Assembly: GCF_003945595.2 (NCBI RefSeq)
Contig: NW_024104998.1
Coordinates: forward strand, 3,963,790-4,027,789
Direction: 5' to 3'
Length of the DNA: 64,000 bases
From: Pipra filicauda
Lineage: Eukaryota > Chordata > Aves > Passeriformes > Pipridae
In this document: one piece after another, positions 36,627 through 47,962 of the stretch
How positions within the stretch are numbered: position 1 is the first letter of the stretch
How the letters are laid out: the number at the start of each line of letters is the position of its first letter
Program-made: the position numbers and the translations under genes
The notes under the pieces: generated by a model
Seen by the model: the letters and a program-made list of their open reading frames with translations, nothing else
The model's database searches: none
What the model was told of the DNA's origin: nothing

Positions 36627-39136
36627 GTACACAGTGAGGTGTGGAAGTAAACACACAAATATTAGTATTATAGAGGTCCAATATTAGTACAGAAATGGTA
36701 AAAGTATGGGTTGAAAAGACCCTTTCTTTTGATTTTTTTTTTGTTCAGTCCTTGCTTTTCATAACAATAGTTACTGTTTTCCCTGTGCTCTTTTCTGCTT
36801 ATCAAACCATTTATTTCTTCTGTAAAATTATTTTAAATCAAAATTTAGTAGCCCCTCTTTCAGACCTTCTTGCAAGCTACTGTTTCTCTCCATTGTTTTC
36901 TTGTCTAAGCACATTTGACAATGTGTTTGCTTTTGTATGAAACTGGAGTTTTGACTCTTTACAGTGGCAGCACAAAACATTCTATGCATAAAAAGCAAAG
37001 GAAAATCCAATGTTGTCTGTTTTGTTATCACTGTCTCTTTGAGGTCAAACACTTTCTCTATAGCTTTTTAATTTAAAGAACTTCCGTATTCATGGTATGA
37101 CACTGGAACTGAAGAGGCCAGACTTGTATTCTTGGCTTTATCATCAGTTTTCTTTTTACTTTTCTATTCCTCAGCAGAGATTGATATAATCTCTCTCTAA
37201 TCAAGAGAAGGTAAGCGATTTCTTAGATCTTTTACTCCAAGGGCTTTTGTGATTATTTAGCAGCCCTTAAATGGAAACCTCTTGTTCCCTTAGTCAGCTT
37301 CCTCACCCATGTGTTTTTTTCCAGATTATCCACACCTGAGCAAATAAGAGATTCCACCCCCTCCCCAGCTCTGGGTAGGCTGCTACAGCCACATTGAGGT
37401 GCAAGGCCAGGAGCAGGCTTAGGACTTAGTGTCATTGCGACTATATTGCTGTGACGATATAGTTATGCCATGTCCATAAACTGTGTGTCTCAGGATAATC
37501 AAGTAGCTGAAGTAAAGCATGATCTGACACACCTCTACTTGTCCTCAGGTTAGTCCAGTTCCTCCTCTTCATTGGGCCCTCTCCACCCTGCAGACCTTGT
37601 TTGACAACCAGTGATGGAGAAAATGCATCGCTCTGCCGTAGCTATCTGAGAAACAAATGTTTTGTTACATTTCAAACTTGGCAGGAATTGAGGTAGATGT
37701 CATTACTATGCAGTTGTAACATATCTCCACCATGCCAAATCTTCCAAACCTTTTCCAAGCCATGTTAGCTTAGGCTTCACCCTTATTCACTTCGTACCCA
37801 GTATGCATAGTCAGCTCACCCTTGGCAGAGGTGTTTCCAGCTGCCAATGCCGCTGCTCTACAGTTACCACTACTAAAGCAAGATAGGACGAACACCAGGG
37901 TAAACAGAATTGTCCTGGATATTGGTTGTTAAATACAGAAAGGAAAACATTAATGTAATCTGCATCAAATACCTCTTTTCTGTGAAAAAAAAAAAATAAT
38001 TGCAGGAGAATTTTTATGTAAATGTTGAAGAACTAAGCTTGGGTACAAAATCATATAAAGTTTTATATGATAAGTTTATACAACCCATCAGTTTCAAATA
38101 CACCTTCGGATATTTCAGAAGAGCCTTCATTTTTTTTGTCAAGCTAGAACATTTGGGATCTTTCACAGCTGTTAAAAGGATCTTCCATATGGTATTTCAC
38201 AATAAATTCAGCTACGTAATATAATTCATTAAGATGTTTCTGTGCATAGAACTATTAAAATGGGTAGTCAACCTTTTAAAATGAATGGTTTAACCTATTT
38301 ATGCAAAGCATCTCAGCATTATTATCCAACTGATCTTAAAAGAACCTCTTCAACCTGAAAACACTTCTGACTTTTCTTCAGAATTAACAAGCTGTGCACA
38401 TTTTGTTTAGTGCTTGGGGCTTAACTACATGAAAATACAAAGGGAGGGTATTACCAAGTCATTAAACAGCACTAAATCCCTCTAGGAACACTCTTATTCT
38501 GAATTAAAGTTACTTTGTTGCAGCTAACTTATCTCCCTTCCAAAATAAACCGAAATAAAACAAATTAAGGCAATTGAAAATAATTCAAAATTAAAGCCTC
38601 TTTACTGCTGTAAATTCAGAGAGTTGTACAATTATGTGATTTAAGATGCTGACTGAAATGTTATTTTGAATACATTAATTTAAGTGTCTGCCTGAAGACA
38701 ATGCTGGAAAGATACCCAGGCTATTTACTCATCTCTGTACTAAACAGAATTTCCATTTATTTTAATTTGCTTGCATCGAAATTTATAAATGAAAAGTACC
38801 ACTTGTATGATACTATGTATTCATTTTTGTAAGTAAAATTTAAGACATGATAAATATAACAAAATGTTGAACTGCAGATGAACTCTGGATGAGATTTTCA
38901 AACATGGATGTCTAAATTAAGTCATCCTGTTCAAAATAACCTGTTACCAATATTAGAGTATAAGAAAGCTCTCTAGTGAGATTTTCAACAACAGATTTTC
39001 AAGAGCTCTGTTGCACATTCAAATCCCACTTTAGTCTGACAATATTGAAGATGCAGGCCTGCCTTACCTCCCTTCAAATTACCTACTTAGCATGGAGTAG
39101 TAAAGTTTTTTATCATTCATCAAATACAGATCTGAA

Positions 39137-39601
39137 GTGACTGTGTCGGTCGCCACGCAAGGCAGCAGCTCGTGGCAGAGCTCATTTTTGCAGGGTAAGT
39201 TGGTACACAGGAGCCTTCTACCCACAAAGAAGACTCCAGCCTTCTCCTTTTGGAGGAGAGAAGGAGCCCCGAAGATGACACCTCACTCAGGTGGTGCACC
39301 CATCCCCTGCAGGGCAGCCACTGTTGTCCGCATGCAGCTCCTGAGTGGACACCACCATGGAGTTCTCATACCACAGTGTGTTCCTGGTGCTCCTGGGTCA
39401 GCAATGGTGAGGATGGCCTCAGCAGTTGGAGGGGACCCTGCAGCATCAGGCATGGGAGCTAGAGGAAGGGGCAAACAGCTTCGCTCCATCAGGGCTGAGG
39501 GTGAACAGAGAGTTGTGAGGACCATCACAGAACCTCTGCAAAAACAAAAGCCTAAGCTCCGACCAAGCGATGTCAGTGGTGTGGAGTGTTTATGGAAGTA
39601 G
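39137..39601 (+). other. GC-richer 154-codon open frame, unassigned
   Basis: This frame starts at GTG, not ATG, and is open for 154 codons. An opposite-strand frame of 109 codons (39283-39612) overlaps it, which is typical of GC-rich non-coding DNA. The translation has no recognisable domain, membrane segment or signal peptide; it is rich in Gly, Ala, Ser and Arg. The block of raised GC runs on to about 39800, then meets CR1 pieces at 39960. It may be the 5' part of a retroelement or a non-coding RNA exon. I do not call it a gene. Confidence 0.25.
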
Positions 39602-39959
39602 AGGAGGAACACTGTGAGGATGCAGATCCCCTAGGAGGGGTGACTGCTGAAAGCAGGTGTTTGTGGGCAGCTGGCTTCCTTCTCGCTGCAGTTCTTCTGC
39701 TAAGGAATAGTGTCAGAGCCTCAGTCACAGAGCAGAAGGAACAGCTACCACCAGGGCCAGATATTCAGGTCTTTCAATTAGGACTACCACTGTGAAGAAG
39801 AGATGGGGAGCAGAAATTTACTGTACAATGCAAGTGGGAGCTTTGGCAAAAGCCTAGCTTTGTTATGGAGCTTCTCTATAAGTAAAAGAGAAAAAGGACC
39901 ATACGGGAATATATTTTTACTTCATACTTCACAAGCAAAGCCTGTTTCTGGACCTCTGA

Positions 39960-40355
39960 CCATACCTGTTTAGTTGGGTAAGACTATGGTAAGCAACAAT
40001 TTACAGGCATCTTAGATAAACTGAATGAATTCAGATCAATGGGACTGCATGGAATTCAACCATGGGGCTGAAAATAATTACCACCATGATTAAAGTGCTG
40101 CTATCTGTAGTTTTGGGGCCTTTTTAGGTGACAGAGAAGTCACTGACAGCTGGAAAAAAGCTAACTAAATACATATGATTGCAAAACATGGAAAAAGAAC
40201 CAGGTGAACTGTTGGCTGCTCAGCCTCACCTCAGTCTCTAGGAAGACACCAGAGCAAAATCCCTTGAATCAGTTTCTGGGCCCACAGAGAACAAAAAGGC
40301 AATTTCAAAAAACGAACAGAAAGCCCTTTGCCAAGGGGACATTGTGTTCACCAAG
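39960..40355 (+). mobile_element. CR1 LINE fragment, reverse-transcriptase region
   Basis: The plus strand resembles the CR1 ORF2 segment just upstream of and within the reverse transcriptase. Visible blocks are 'gatcaatgggactgcatggaattcaacca', then 'gtgacagagaagtcactgacagctgg' and 'aaccaggtgaactgttggctgctcagcctcacctcagtctctaggaag'. The reading frame is broken by indels. It abuts a CR1 3' fragment in the opposite orientation, so the pair comes from two insertions or an inverted one. Confidence 0.65.
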
Positions 40356-40363
40356 GCGATTGC

Positions 40364-40876
40364 AAAGCCACAGAACGGTTGAGGCTGGAGGTCACCTCTG
40401 GAGATCATCTAATCCAACACCCCACAGGCTGCCTAAGAGCATGTGCAGTCAGGTTTTCAGATTCTCTAAGGATGCTCACAGCCTCTCTGACAACCTGTTC
40501 CAGTGTTTGATCATCCTTAAAGTAAAAGTTCTTCTTCATGTTTAAATGGAATTAGCTGTATTTCAAACAGTGTCCACTACCTCCGTCACTGAATACCACT
40601 GAGAAGAGCACAGCTTTGGGTTCTTTACTGCCCTCCATCAATATTTTATACACATTGATGAGATCCTCTCTGAGCCTTCTCTTTTCCAGGCTAAAGAGTC
40701 CCAGCTCTCTCAGCCTTCTGTGATCACCTCAGCAGACCATCTCCACTATGTCCACATATCTTGCACTCGAAATGCAACATCCCAGATATGTCACCCATTG
40801 GCACATTTCTCCAACCTGTAGAGATTCCTCTGGATGGTAGCCTGACTCCCTCGTATATCAGTGCTTATATCTGGTA
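40364..40876 (-). mobile_element. CR1 LINE 3' fragment reaching into ORF2
   Basis: The reverse complement of CR1 starts at 'gccacagaacggttgaggctgg' and includes 'ctctggagatcatctaatccaacaccc', 'gacaacctgttccagtgtttgatcatcc', 'acacattgatgagatcctctctgagccttctcttttccaggctaaagag' and 'cagctctctcagcc'. The end at 'cctgtagagattcctctggatggtagcc' lies in the RT-coding part. At about 510 bp it is among the best-preserved CR1 pieces in the window. Confidence 0.87.
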
Positions 40877-43800
40877 TTTCAGGCGCTGCCACAAGAAATC
40901 TCTAAGTTTCCAATTTGTTTCAAGGTGTTAGCATCCACCAGACATTTTCTAGAAAAACTTGGGGAATTTGAAGGCAGCAAGTGCTCCCAAAAATAAAAAC
41001 TCGAATTTCTCTCCATCCTCCATAGAGAATTAAGAATTTTTACAAGACTCTTTAGAGTGCATAAGACCAGTACAAGCATAGCTATGGCTAAGCTAAGCAA
41101 AGCAGATTTAAATGAGGCTCACACCATCCTTTGGGTGGAATTGAAATGGACACTGGGGCTATCCATAACTCATTATCCGGGTCAGAGATTATCCTAGATG
41201 CTAACAAGGAACAGATTCCAATCTGAATATTCAGAGTGAACATTTTCATGCACCAATAGTAAATCCTTAGAAACAAAGAGTAAGTATTAGGAAAGCATTG
41301 TCTCTTACACATTCTAGTTTATTAGTTTCCCATAGTTTTGTTTTATTTATACCTATTCCTTGGTTTTTCTCTATTTAAAGAGATTTGGTGTTTTTTTCCT
41401 AGACTTGAGAAGACAATATCTGTCTTGATCCTTCAGCTTTTTCTTAAATAAATAACTTGCTAACTAGGTGTTGTTCCTCTTTATTTGGCTTTAATTATAT
41501 CTTGAAAATAAAAGCAGAGGTGATGTGGGGGGGATGGAAGAACAACAAGGGAAAGGCTTTGTATATTAACTGCAATTAACTACAGTACAACTCAAAATGG
41601 CAGTTCATTGACAGATGGACAACTGTAATTGCAGGTCCCAAGGGCTGCAATTCAAATTAGATTTAACATTATAGCGGATGACAAGGAATTAATCTTATCA
41701 GCACACATGTCCGTGCTGTGTTTGCTCTTACATATGCCTCTTTTCATCTGGCTGGCTTTTAAACATACGAAGTTGCAAGAACATTTGCAATATAGATGGA
41801 TGAGAGAACAAAAAGAGCAACAATAAAAAAATTAGGATATAAAGGAGCAAGCATGAAGATTTAGTGCATGGAGAGATCATTTTGGGAGCCCAGACAGAGA
41901 CAAAATATCATCTGTGGGCAAAAAATACTTTCCTTAGAAAGTACCCAGTTCAGTACAAAAAGCTGGAAACACACTGACAGTACACTGTAGTGGCTCCTGG
42001 AAGATAGGCACAAGCATGAATATAACAATTCAGTGATGAAACAGAAGGTAATATCTGGGGGCATGTGCAGGGGAGTGGACATTAAAAATATGCCAGTTGT
42101 TCAGAAGGAAGGGGGGGAAAGGCGCACAGTGGGGAAAGGGCATTAAGCTCCTCAGTCTTACTAGTAAGAAGGTACAGTAGAGACGTGTTTCCTGGTCTGT
42201 CACTTCTTTGTGGGCTTAGAAATCACTTCTGGTTTATCATTTTAAGTTGAAACTGTTAACTCTGACAGATTGGGAATTCAGGTGGGGAAAAGGAGGAATA
42301 AGGACAAGACATCAGACACTTGGAGAGTTTCAACAGCTGATGAAAGACCTCACATGAGTAGATGAAGTCATTAAAACATTGGGGAAAGAAGATTCAAAAA
42401 TGGTTCAAGAGTAACAACCTGAGGTTTGGAACAAGGTGTAGCAAACCTATGTGACATAAATGTATGACATTAATGGACTGAGACATCAGTTCTATATAAA
42501 ATAGTGCAAGTGCCATGCACATTGAGAAACTGTTAATCTGTTAAAATCAGAAAATACCATTAAACTAATTCAAAAGCTTTCAAAAGGGTTTCAGATGTGT
42601 ACACGCATTTTTGCATCATCAAATCACTCTATATAAACACAATTCTGAAATTTCAGTCCAGTTGGCACCTTTATCTCTGAGGAGGTTTTTCATGGAGTTT
42701 GGAGGGAAATTTTTATTTACAACACCTGTCACTGCTTTCACAATGTTTGTTAAAATGGACTAGTAATTGGAAGTACATTAATCTAGAATTTCAAGACTAA
42801 GATAGGTAAGGGAACTGTAATTGTAGAAAGTGTTGAGTGAGTGGTTGTGTCCAAAATACAGCCCAGCTAAGGTATATCAACTAAGGATCTGTGGAAGTTG
42901 TCTCCTTTCCGAAACTCTTGTCCAAGGAGTTTTCTCTATATCAGAATAAGGTCTTGAGGAGGATCTGCAAACAAGGGGAGAAAAACAGAGATCTAGATAT
43001 TGGTGTTGGTAAGACTGAGATATTTTTTTCTAATCTATAACATGTCCATAACTGAAAGACAATCCACCACTAGCTGCATGCATTATTTTTGAGTGGTTTT
43101 CCTTGTCTTAAGTCATGGAATTCTCTTCAGTCCTCAGGCTCCCTTCCTATTCCTTTCACCCTTAATTTTACATTACTTTTTTAAAAAGCAAGAAGTCTCA
43201 ACCCTTAAATATTTCCAATGCTTTTATCTGATTATAGCATGAAATACTGGGAAGAAGATGAGATTTGATGAAGAATTTTGATTTCAGAAGGCTTGTCAAT
43301 ACTTCCAGGAGGCAGTTTATGCAACTGCACCTTACAACTTTAGTTGCATTCTGTTAAATGCCCTGAGGACTTTTAAAGGGCTGAAGTGAATTAAGGTGCA
43401 AAAAAGCCTTGAGTAATAAACCTTAAAGCTTCTTTAGTACAAATAGCACTGCATCCTCCCTGTACTCACTTAGTATACCTGAAGCAATGTTTTTCTAGAA
43501 TAAGACAGTCTGTGAGTCACACGCAGTATTGACTAAATCCCTTCACCTTACCAAATGTGACTTTTTTTTCCTCCAAACCTTCCTCTGTTGCTAACCTCCC
43601 ATATGTTGCTTTTAAAGAAAACTATCATTCCAAGCAAGCCAATTCATTGTTGTTTTGTTCACCTCTTTTGTTCACATTTTTCCTTTTGAACAGAACATAG
43701 TGCTTCTGTTCTCAAAAACCTAGTCAGGCCATTTCATATGTCTGAAACAGCTCTAACACCTTGCTGTGTGATGCATTTCTATGCCCATTAAACTTCTACT

Positions 43801-44016
43801 GAGTCAAGCCATACAGGCCCAGAAGAAACACAGCTAACAGTGTCTTTCCCCAGTAAGACACCAAGTAATTCTGTAGTATCCTCTCCACATGGATTCTTCC
43901 CTGCTTTTAGGAGACCTTTGCATTAAAAACACATCTTCTAAACTTTATAGTTTGTTATAATATTTAGAAGCAAATCTTATAGGAAAACATCTAACTGAGG
44001 TCTTTACACTGTAACC
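40877..44016. other. No gene recognised; possible conserved non-coding block
   Basis: The part 41570-41840 has several TAAT/ATTA-containing clusters and looks unlike neutral sequence, but this is a visual impression. The remainder is unremarkable AT-rich DNA. Confidence 0.4.
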
Positions 44017-44236
44017 TGTGCAGCTATGCTCTCTTATGCTTTTTTCTGTTACTTAAAGGCCCTGCAAGATTCTATGCCTATATTGAGCTTGCGTGGCCAG
44101 ATTTTGCTAGTAGCAGGGTTACAGTGGTGGCTTCTATTAGAGGCTGCCAGAAGCTTCCACCATTCCAACAGAGTCACAGCCAGTCAGCTCCAAGATCAAA
44201 TCCATCAGAAACGGTGAGTAGCACCTCAGGGTTAGT

Positions 44237-44246
44237 GTATTTAAGA
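44237..44246 (+). promoter_or_regulatory. TATA-like element of the second LTR
   Basis: The sequence gtatttaaga precedes a purine-rich transcribed region and sits about 220 bp into the LTR, matching the 'atatttaagaa' promoter position expected of this family. Activity is not shown. Confidence 0.45.
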
Positions 44247-44399
44247 AGTGGGGGAAAAAACCTCTGCAACAGAAGTCAGAAAGAGGAGTGAGAGTATGTG
44301 GGAGAAACAGCTCTGCAAAGTGTCAAGGTCAGTGAAGAAGAAGGGGGACAAGGTGTTCCAGGTACCAGAGCAGAGATCCACCTGCAACTCATTGAACAG

Positions 44400-44695
44400 G
44401 TGGATGCCCAAAGGAGTTTGTGGCCCTATGGGAAGCCAGCTATGGAGCTGGCTCCTGACAGGACCTGTGGTCCTGTGGAGTGATGAGCCCACAGCGGAGC
44501 AGGTTTTCTGACAGGGCTTGTGATCCTGTGGGGAACTCATACTGGAGCAGTCTGTTCCTGAAGGACAGCACCACATGGAAGAGACCCAGGCTGGAGCCAT
44601 TTGTGAAAAGCTGCAGCCTGTGGGAAGGGCTTATGCTGGAGAAGTTCATGAAGGACTGTCTCCCATGGAAAAGACCTCATGCTGGAACAGAATAA
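44400..44695 (+). repeat. Degenerate tandem repeat inside the second LTR
   Basis: A unit of about 40-50 bp recurs. Each has a 'cc(t/c)gtgg' block, then 'gggaa(g/c)...', then '(c/t)atgctggag(c/a)ag', with variants near 44415, 44465, 44525, 44570, 44615 and 44660. The copies have drifted in spacing and sequence, as expected of old internal amplification within the LTR leader. Confidence 0.6.
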
Positions 44696-44911
44696 GAGTA
44701 TGAGGAGTCCTCCTGAGAAGGAAGGAGCACCAGGGACAATTTGTGATAAACTAACCATGACCCCCATTCCCTGTTCCCCTGCACCACTGACAGGAGAAGA
44801 GAAAATCAGGGTTGAAGTTTACTCCAGGAAGAAGAGAGGGGGGTGGGGAAGTTGTTTTTAATATTTGGGGGTTTATTTCCTATTACCCTACTCTGATTTG
44901 ATTGGTAGCAA

Positions 44912-44917
44912 ATTAAA
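44912..44917 (+). promoter_or_regulatory. Polyadenylation signal (ATTAAA) of the second LTR
   Basis: ATTAAA occurs in 'agcaaattaaacaaattttccc', about 180 bp from the LTR 3' end, where this family normally carries its AATAAA/ATTAAA signal. Confidence 0.5.
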
Positions 44918-45097
44918 CAAATTTTCCCAAGTCAAGTCTGTTTTGCCCATGATGGTAATTGGTGAGTGGTCTCTCCTGTCCTTATCTTGACCCACATGCC
45001 TTTCATAATATGTTCTCTCCCCTATCTGGCTGAGGAGAGGAGTGATGGAGTAGCTTTGGTGGACACCTGGCATCCAGCCAGTGTCAATCTACCACCA

Positions 45098-47691
45098 TGG
45101 CTAATTATATGAAATCCCTTCTCATTGCTGCAGAGTGGGAGTTTGGCACTCTGTGGTGTGTCATCTGTATTGTTCATGGGAATAAGTCTACAAATTTTTC
45201 CAGATAGTTTCACTGTTATTTTATATTTTAAAATTACTTTTCAGCTCCTGTAACAAACTGCCCTGATGCGAACCATATGTCAGTAAATGTATAGGAATGA
45301 AAAGGTATTCAAATATTGAAGTTGATATAACCATTTTTATTTTTTTTACTCTAATGTTGATTAGATATGAAAGTCCTTAGTGAGAAATATCGTAGAGGTG
45401 TGAAGCAAGACATCCATATGCAGGCAGAAGCCCTTGGAGTTCACCTGGAATTAGCAACCATTTATTACTGACTCAAACCAACATATTTCCTCATTGTCTG
45501 TTTTTTGTTAGTTTGCTATTGACTTCCAGGAGAAATAGAGCCAAATCTGGGGTTAGTCTATTCCTTCTGATTTATAACACAAAGACTGTTCATTCAGCAA
45601 AGGAAGATTTGACAAAAAGAAGCACTAATTCAGACTTACTGTTTTGTGCAATGGCTGAGCTCCGAACATGTTTATGTAGCTGCTTGGACCTGTGCTAGTT
45701 TTAGGAATGGAGAGTCACAGACTGTCATTCAAGTCTTGAATGAGTGAGAATGTTTGAACAAGAAAAATGATGCCAACGCATTGTTTAATTTTTGTCCCTT
45801 CCTCAGTGGGGACCCAACTTTCAGTCAGCTGAAATCAGTGAGGGGTTCCCATGCTGTTATAATATAACAAATATTACCATTTCCTGCGCTGCTGCTAGAA
45901 AGGGGATGTGGATGAGAACTTCCCTGATTCCCGAAATAAAAGTCAAGAACTTTTACAGGCATATCCATAAGGGGAATAAGGAAAAGAAGAAAAATCCAGT
46001 CCTCCCCAGATAGCACAATCTGTCGGCTCTTTTATCTGTGGAAAGGACTTTAAGTTCTTCATCTCTCTGTGAAGGACAATGTTTTATGCTGTGAATGCTG
46101 CTAGAAGAAAGGATACTTGAGAAAGCAAAGATTTTTCCCTTCATGGCAGTCTTTCTGTGTAGGAAATTACAAACGTGCAGTGAAAGGAGACTGAGGGAAA
46201 CAAAAACTGCCAGAGAAGAAGGAGGCAAACTGGAGTCAAGAAAACAGAAATGAAGCCAGAAAGACCCAATAAGTATATCTAATATGAAGAGAAAGAAAGG
46301 CAATGAAATATAACATTAGAATGAAAGACCAAACCCTAGACCAAACTGAAAATTGCGGGCCAAGTTAGTTTCAAACAAATACATTCAAAACAAGAAAAAG
46401 AGATACAGACGATGAAAAGAGAAAATAATGGGGATAAAAAATTAAAAAAAAATTTTCTATAAATTGTGTAATATTTCTTTACAACATATTTGTGGTCATC
46501 GTGTGTCCAGGTGTCTCCACACCAGAGGTGTCCACAGAGGAGGGACTGTGTCATATGGCCCTCCCCTACAGCTGCCTGAAGGTTGATGCTTCAGCTGTAC
46601 TGGTGCGGGAGTGAAAACAGTGTGACCCTGTGCTGGGCCTCCCTCCAAGAAAAGAGTATCCAAGTAATGATCAGCAGCAGAAGCAAAAGATATATTTAAA
46701 TCTCTGACTTGCTTTTCTGATCCCTCTAATGAATTAACTTTCAGAACGACCAGTGGGACCAAACCTCACCCACAGCTACTGCCACAACAATATTTCATTT
46801 CAATAAATAAATCTCTTCCCCTGTCCTGACCCCAGAGTGTTTCTGTCTCACATAAAGGATTGTTAAATGTGGAATTTTCTTTAGAAAAACTCCTCACAGC
46901 TAAGCAGTTAGTGCAATATTATTAAAGCTTTTCATTTTCAACACTATTTCCCTTGTTTTTCTGTCTATTTAATTAATTTCTTAAAAAATAAACATAAAAT
47001 TAATTCAGCAGTGACTCTGGCAGCAGACCAAAACAAATTGGAAGCTTATTACTAAAGTTATCTGTTGACTGCCCATTGGTAGGACCTCATTAATACTTTG
47101 ATACTTGGGCTTCACATATTTTACCAAACTCAATGCAACAGACCACGTTGACAGTAAACTAATGCTTTTTCCTGCCTTGCAAAAGCTCTTGCACGCTTTT
47201 ACCCCTGAAGTGAGCACAATAGTGTTCTGCAGATGCCCTGGTGAGCTTTAGATAGGAGCATGTCTCCTGATGCTACCAAGGTGTCCCTGCTTGCACTGGC
47301 CAGCGCTGGTTGCCAGCTCCCCTGCAGAGAGAGCATCCAAATCACAATCCAGTTCTTTGCTCCAGACTAGATAAAAGCACATTTCTTTTCTCCGGGGTGT
47401 TTTGTTCTAAGGCAATGCTATCCCCAGAGTATTGTAACAGCAACAACAAATCTCTGAATGTTCAATTCTGCAAAGGACATTTGCAGATGCAAGATTTAAG
47501 TACTTGAAACAATTCCAATCCTGGCACATTCAGTTGGTGCACACAACAGCAAAGCAACTTGACAGTCCATTATTTTTGCAAAAATTTTGAGGACTCAAAC
47601 AAGAATTTAGAGACCAAGAGACAAAGAATTTCTCTATAGAATGTGTAGAGATGCTTTCAAGATGCACCGTTTGCCATAAATACAGCAGATA
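45098..47691. other. No gene recognised; LTR-end-like sequence near 46.8 kb
   Basis: The stretch 46495-46860 is GC-richer and closes with AATAAA at 46802-46807 followed by 'tctcttcccctgtcctgacccc'. That layout could be an LTR R/U5 end or an old transcript end. No family is recognised. Confidence 0.35.
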
Positions 47692-47783
47692 AATAAAGGC
47701 TTGGTGCTGTGACCATTTCCCTGGCGAGCCTGTTCCAGTGCCCAACCAGCCTCCAGCTGAAGGACCTCCTTCTGATGTGTAAG
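47692..47783 (-). mobile_element. CR1 LINE internal stub next to an AT array
   Basis: The sequence 'ggcttggtgctgtgaccatttccctggcgagcctgttccagtgcccaaccagcctccagctgaagga' is the reverse complement of the CR1 3' region. Its distal side is replaced by a TAATA-type array starting at about 47784. Only about 90 bp remains. Confidence 0.82.
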
Positions 47784-47962
47784 AAATAATAATATTATAA
47801 TATAATATAATACAATATAATATAATGTAATATGATGTAATATAATATAATATAATGTAATATAATGTAATGTAATGTAATGTAATATAATATAATATAA
47901 TATAATTAATACAATATGATTAATATAATATAATAGTATGATTAATATAATGTAATTAATAT
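47784..47962. repeat. TAATA/TAATG-type AT-rich tandem array
   Basis: About 180 bp of nearly uninterrupted 5-bp units (TATAA, with TGTAA variants and a few TTAAT interruptions) begins where the CR1 stub ends. It could be a polymorphic microsatellite. Variants cluster: TGTAA units are consecutive around 47865-47882. Confidence 0.92.

Larger units (their letters stand above)
34311..39136. other. No gene recognised outside the A tract
   Basis: This contains the long A tract at 35.5 kb, a duplication at 36.6 kb and A12 at about 37986. No coding or repeat homology is otherwise recognised. Confidence 0.55.
44017..45097 (+). mobile_element. Solo LTR of a second avian endogenous retrovirus family (about 1.08 kb)
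   Basis: The segment matches my memory of a long avian ERV LTR that is unrelated in sequence to the one at 7.85 kb. Recognisable blocks are 'gtggcttctattagaggctgccagaagcttcc' (44131 onward), 'gaagttcatgaaggactgtctccc' (about 44640), 'tgaggagtcctcctgagaaggaaggagca' (about 44700), 'tattaccctactctgatttgattgg' (about 44883) and the terminal 'ctggcatccagccagtgtcaa'. The 3' end at CCACCA (45097) is fairly secure. The 5' end at TGTGCAGC (44017) is less so, and I found no clear target duplication. Open frames here on both strands, up to 119 codons, are LTR sequence and not genes. No retroviral genes flank it. Confidence 0.82.

Noticed and set aside
39137..39601. 154-codon frame as a protein-coding gene
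   Set aside because: No ATG at the start, no domain, and an overlapping opposite-strand frame of 109 codons. High local GC explains the absence of stops.
44241..44767. Cluster of open frames up to 119 codons on both strands
   Set aside because: They fall within the second ERV LTR and its internal repeats and do not resemble retroviral or host proteins.
47784..47962. CRISPR-like or regulatory repeat array
   Set aside because: The units are 5 bp with no spacers, so it is a microsatellite in a vertebrate genome.
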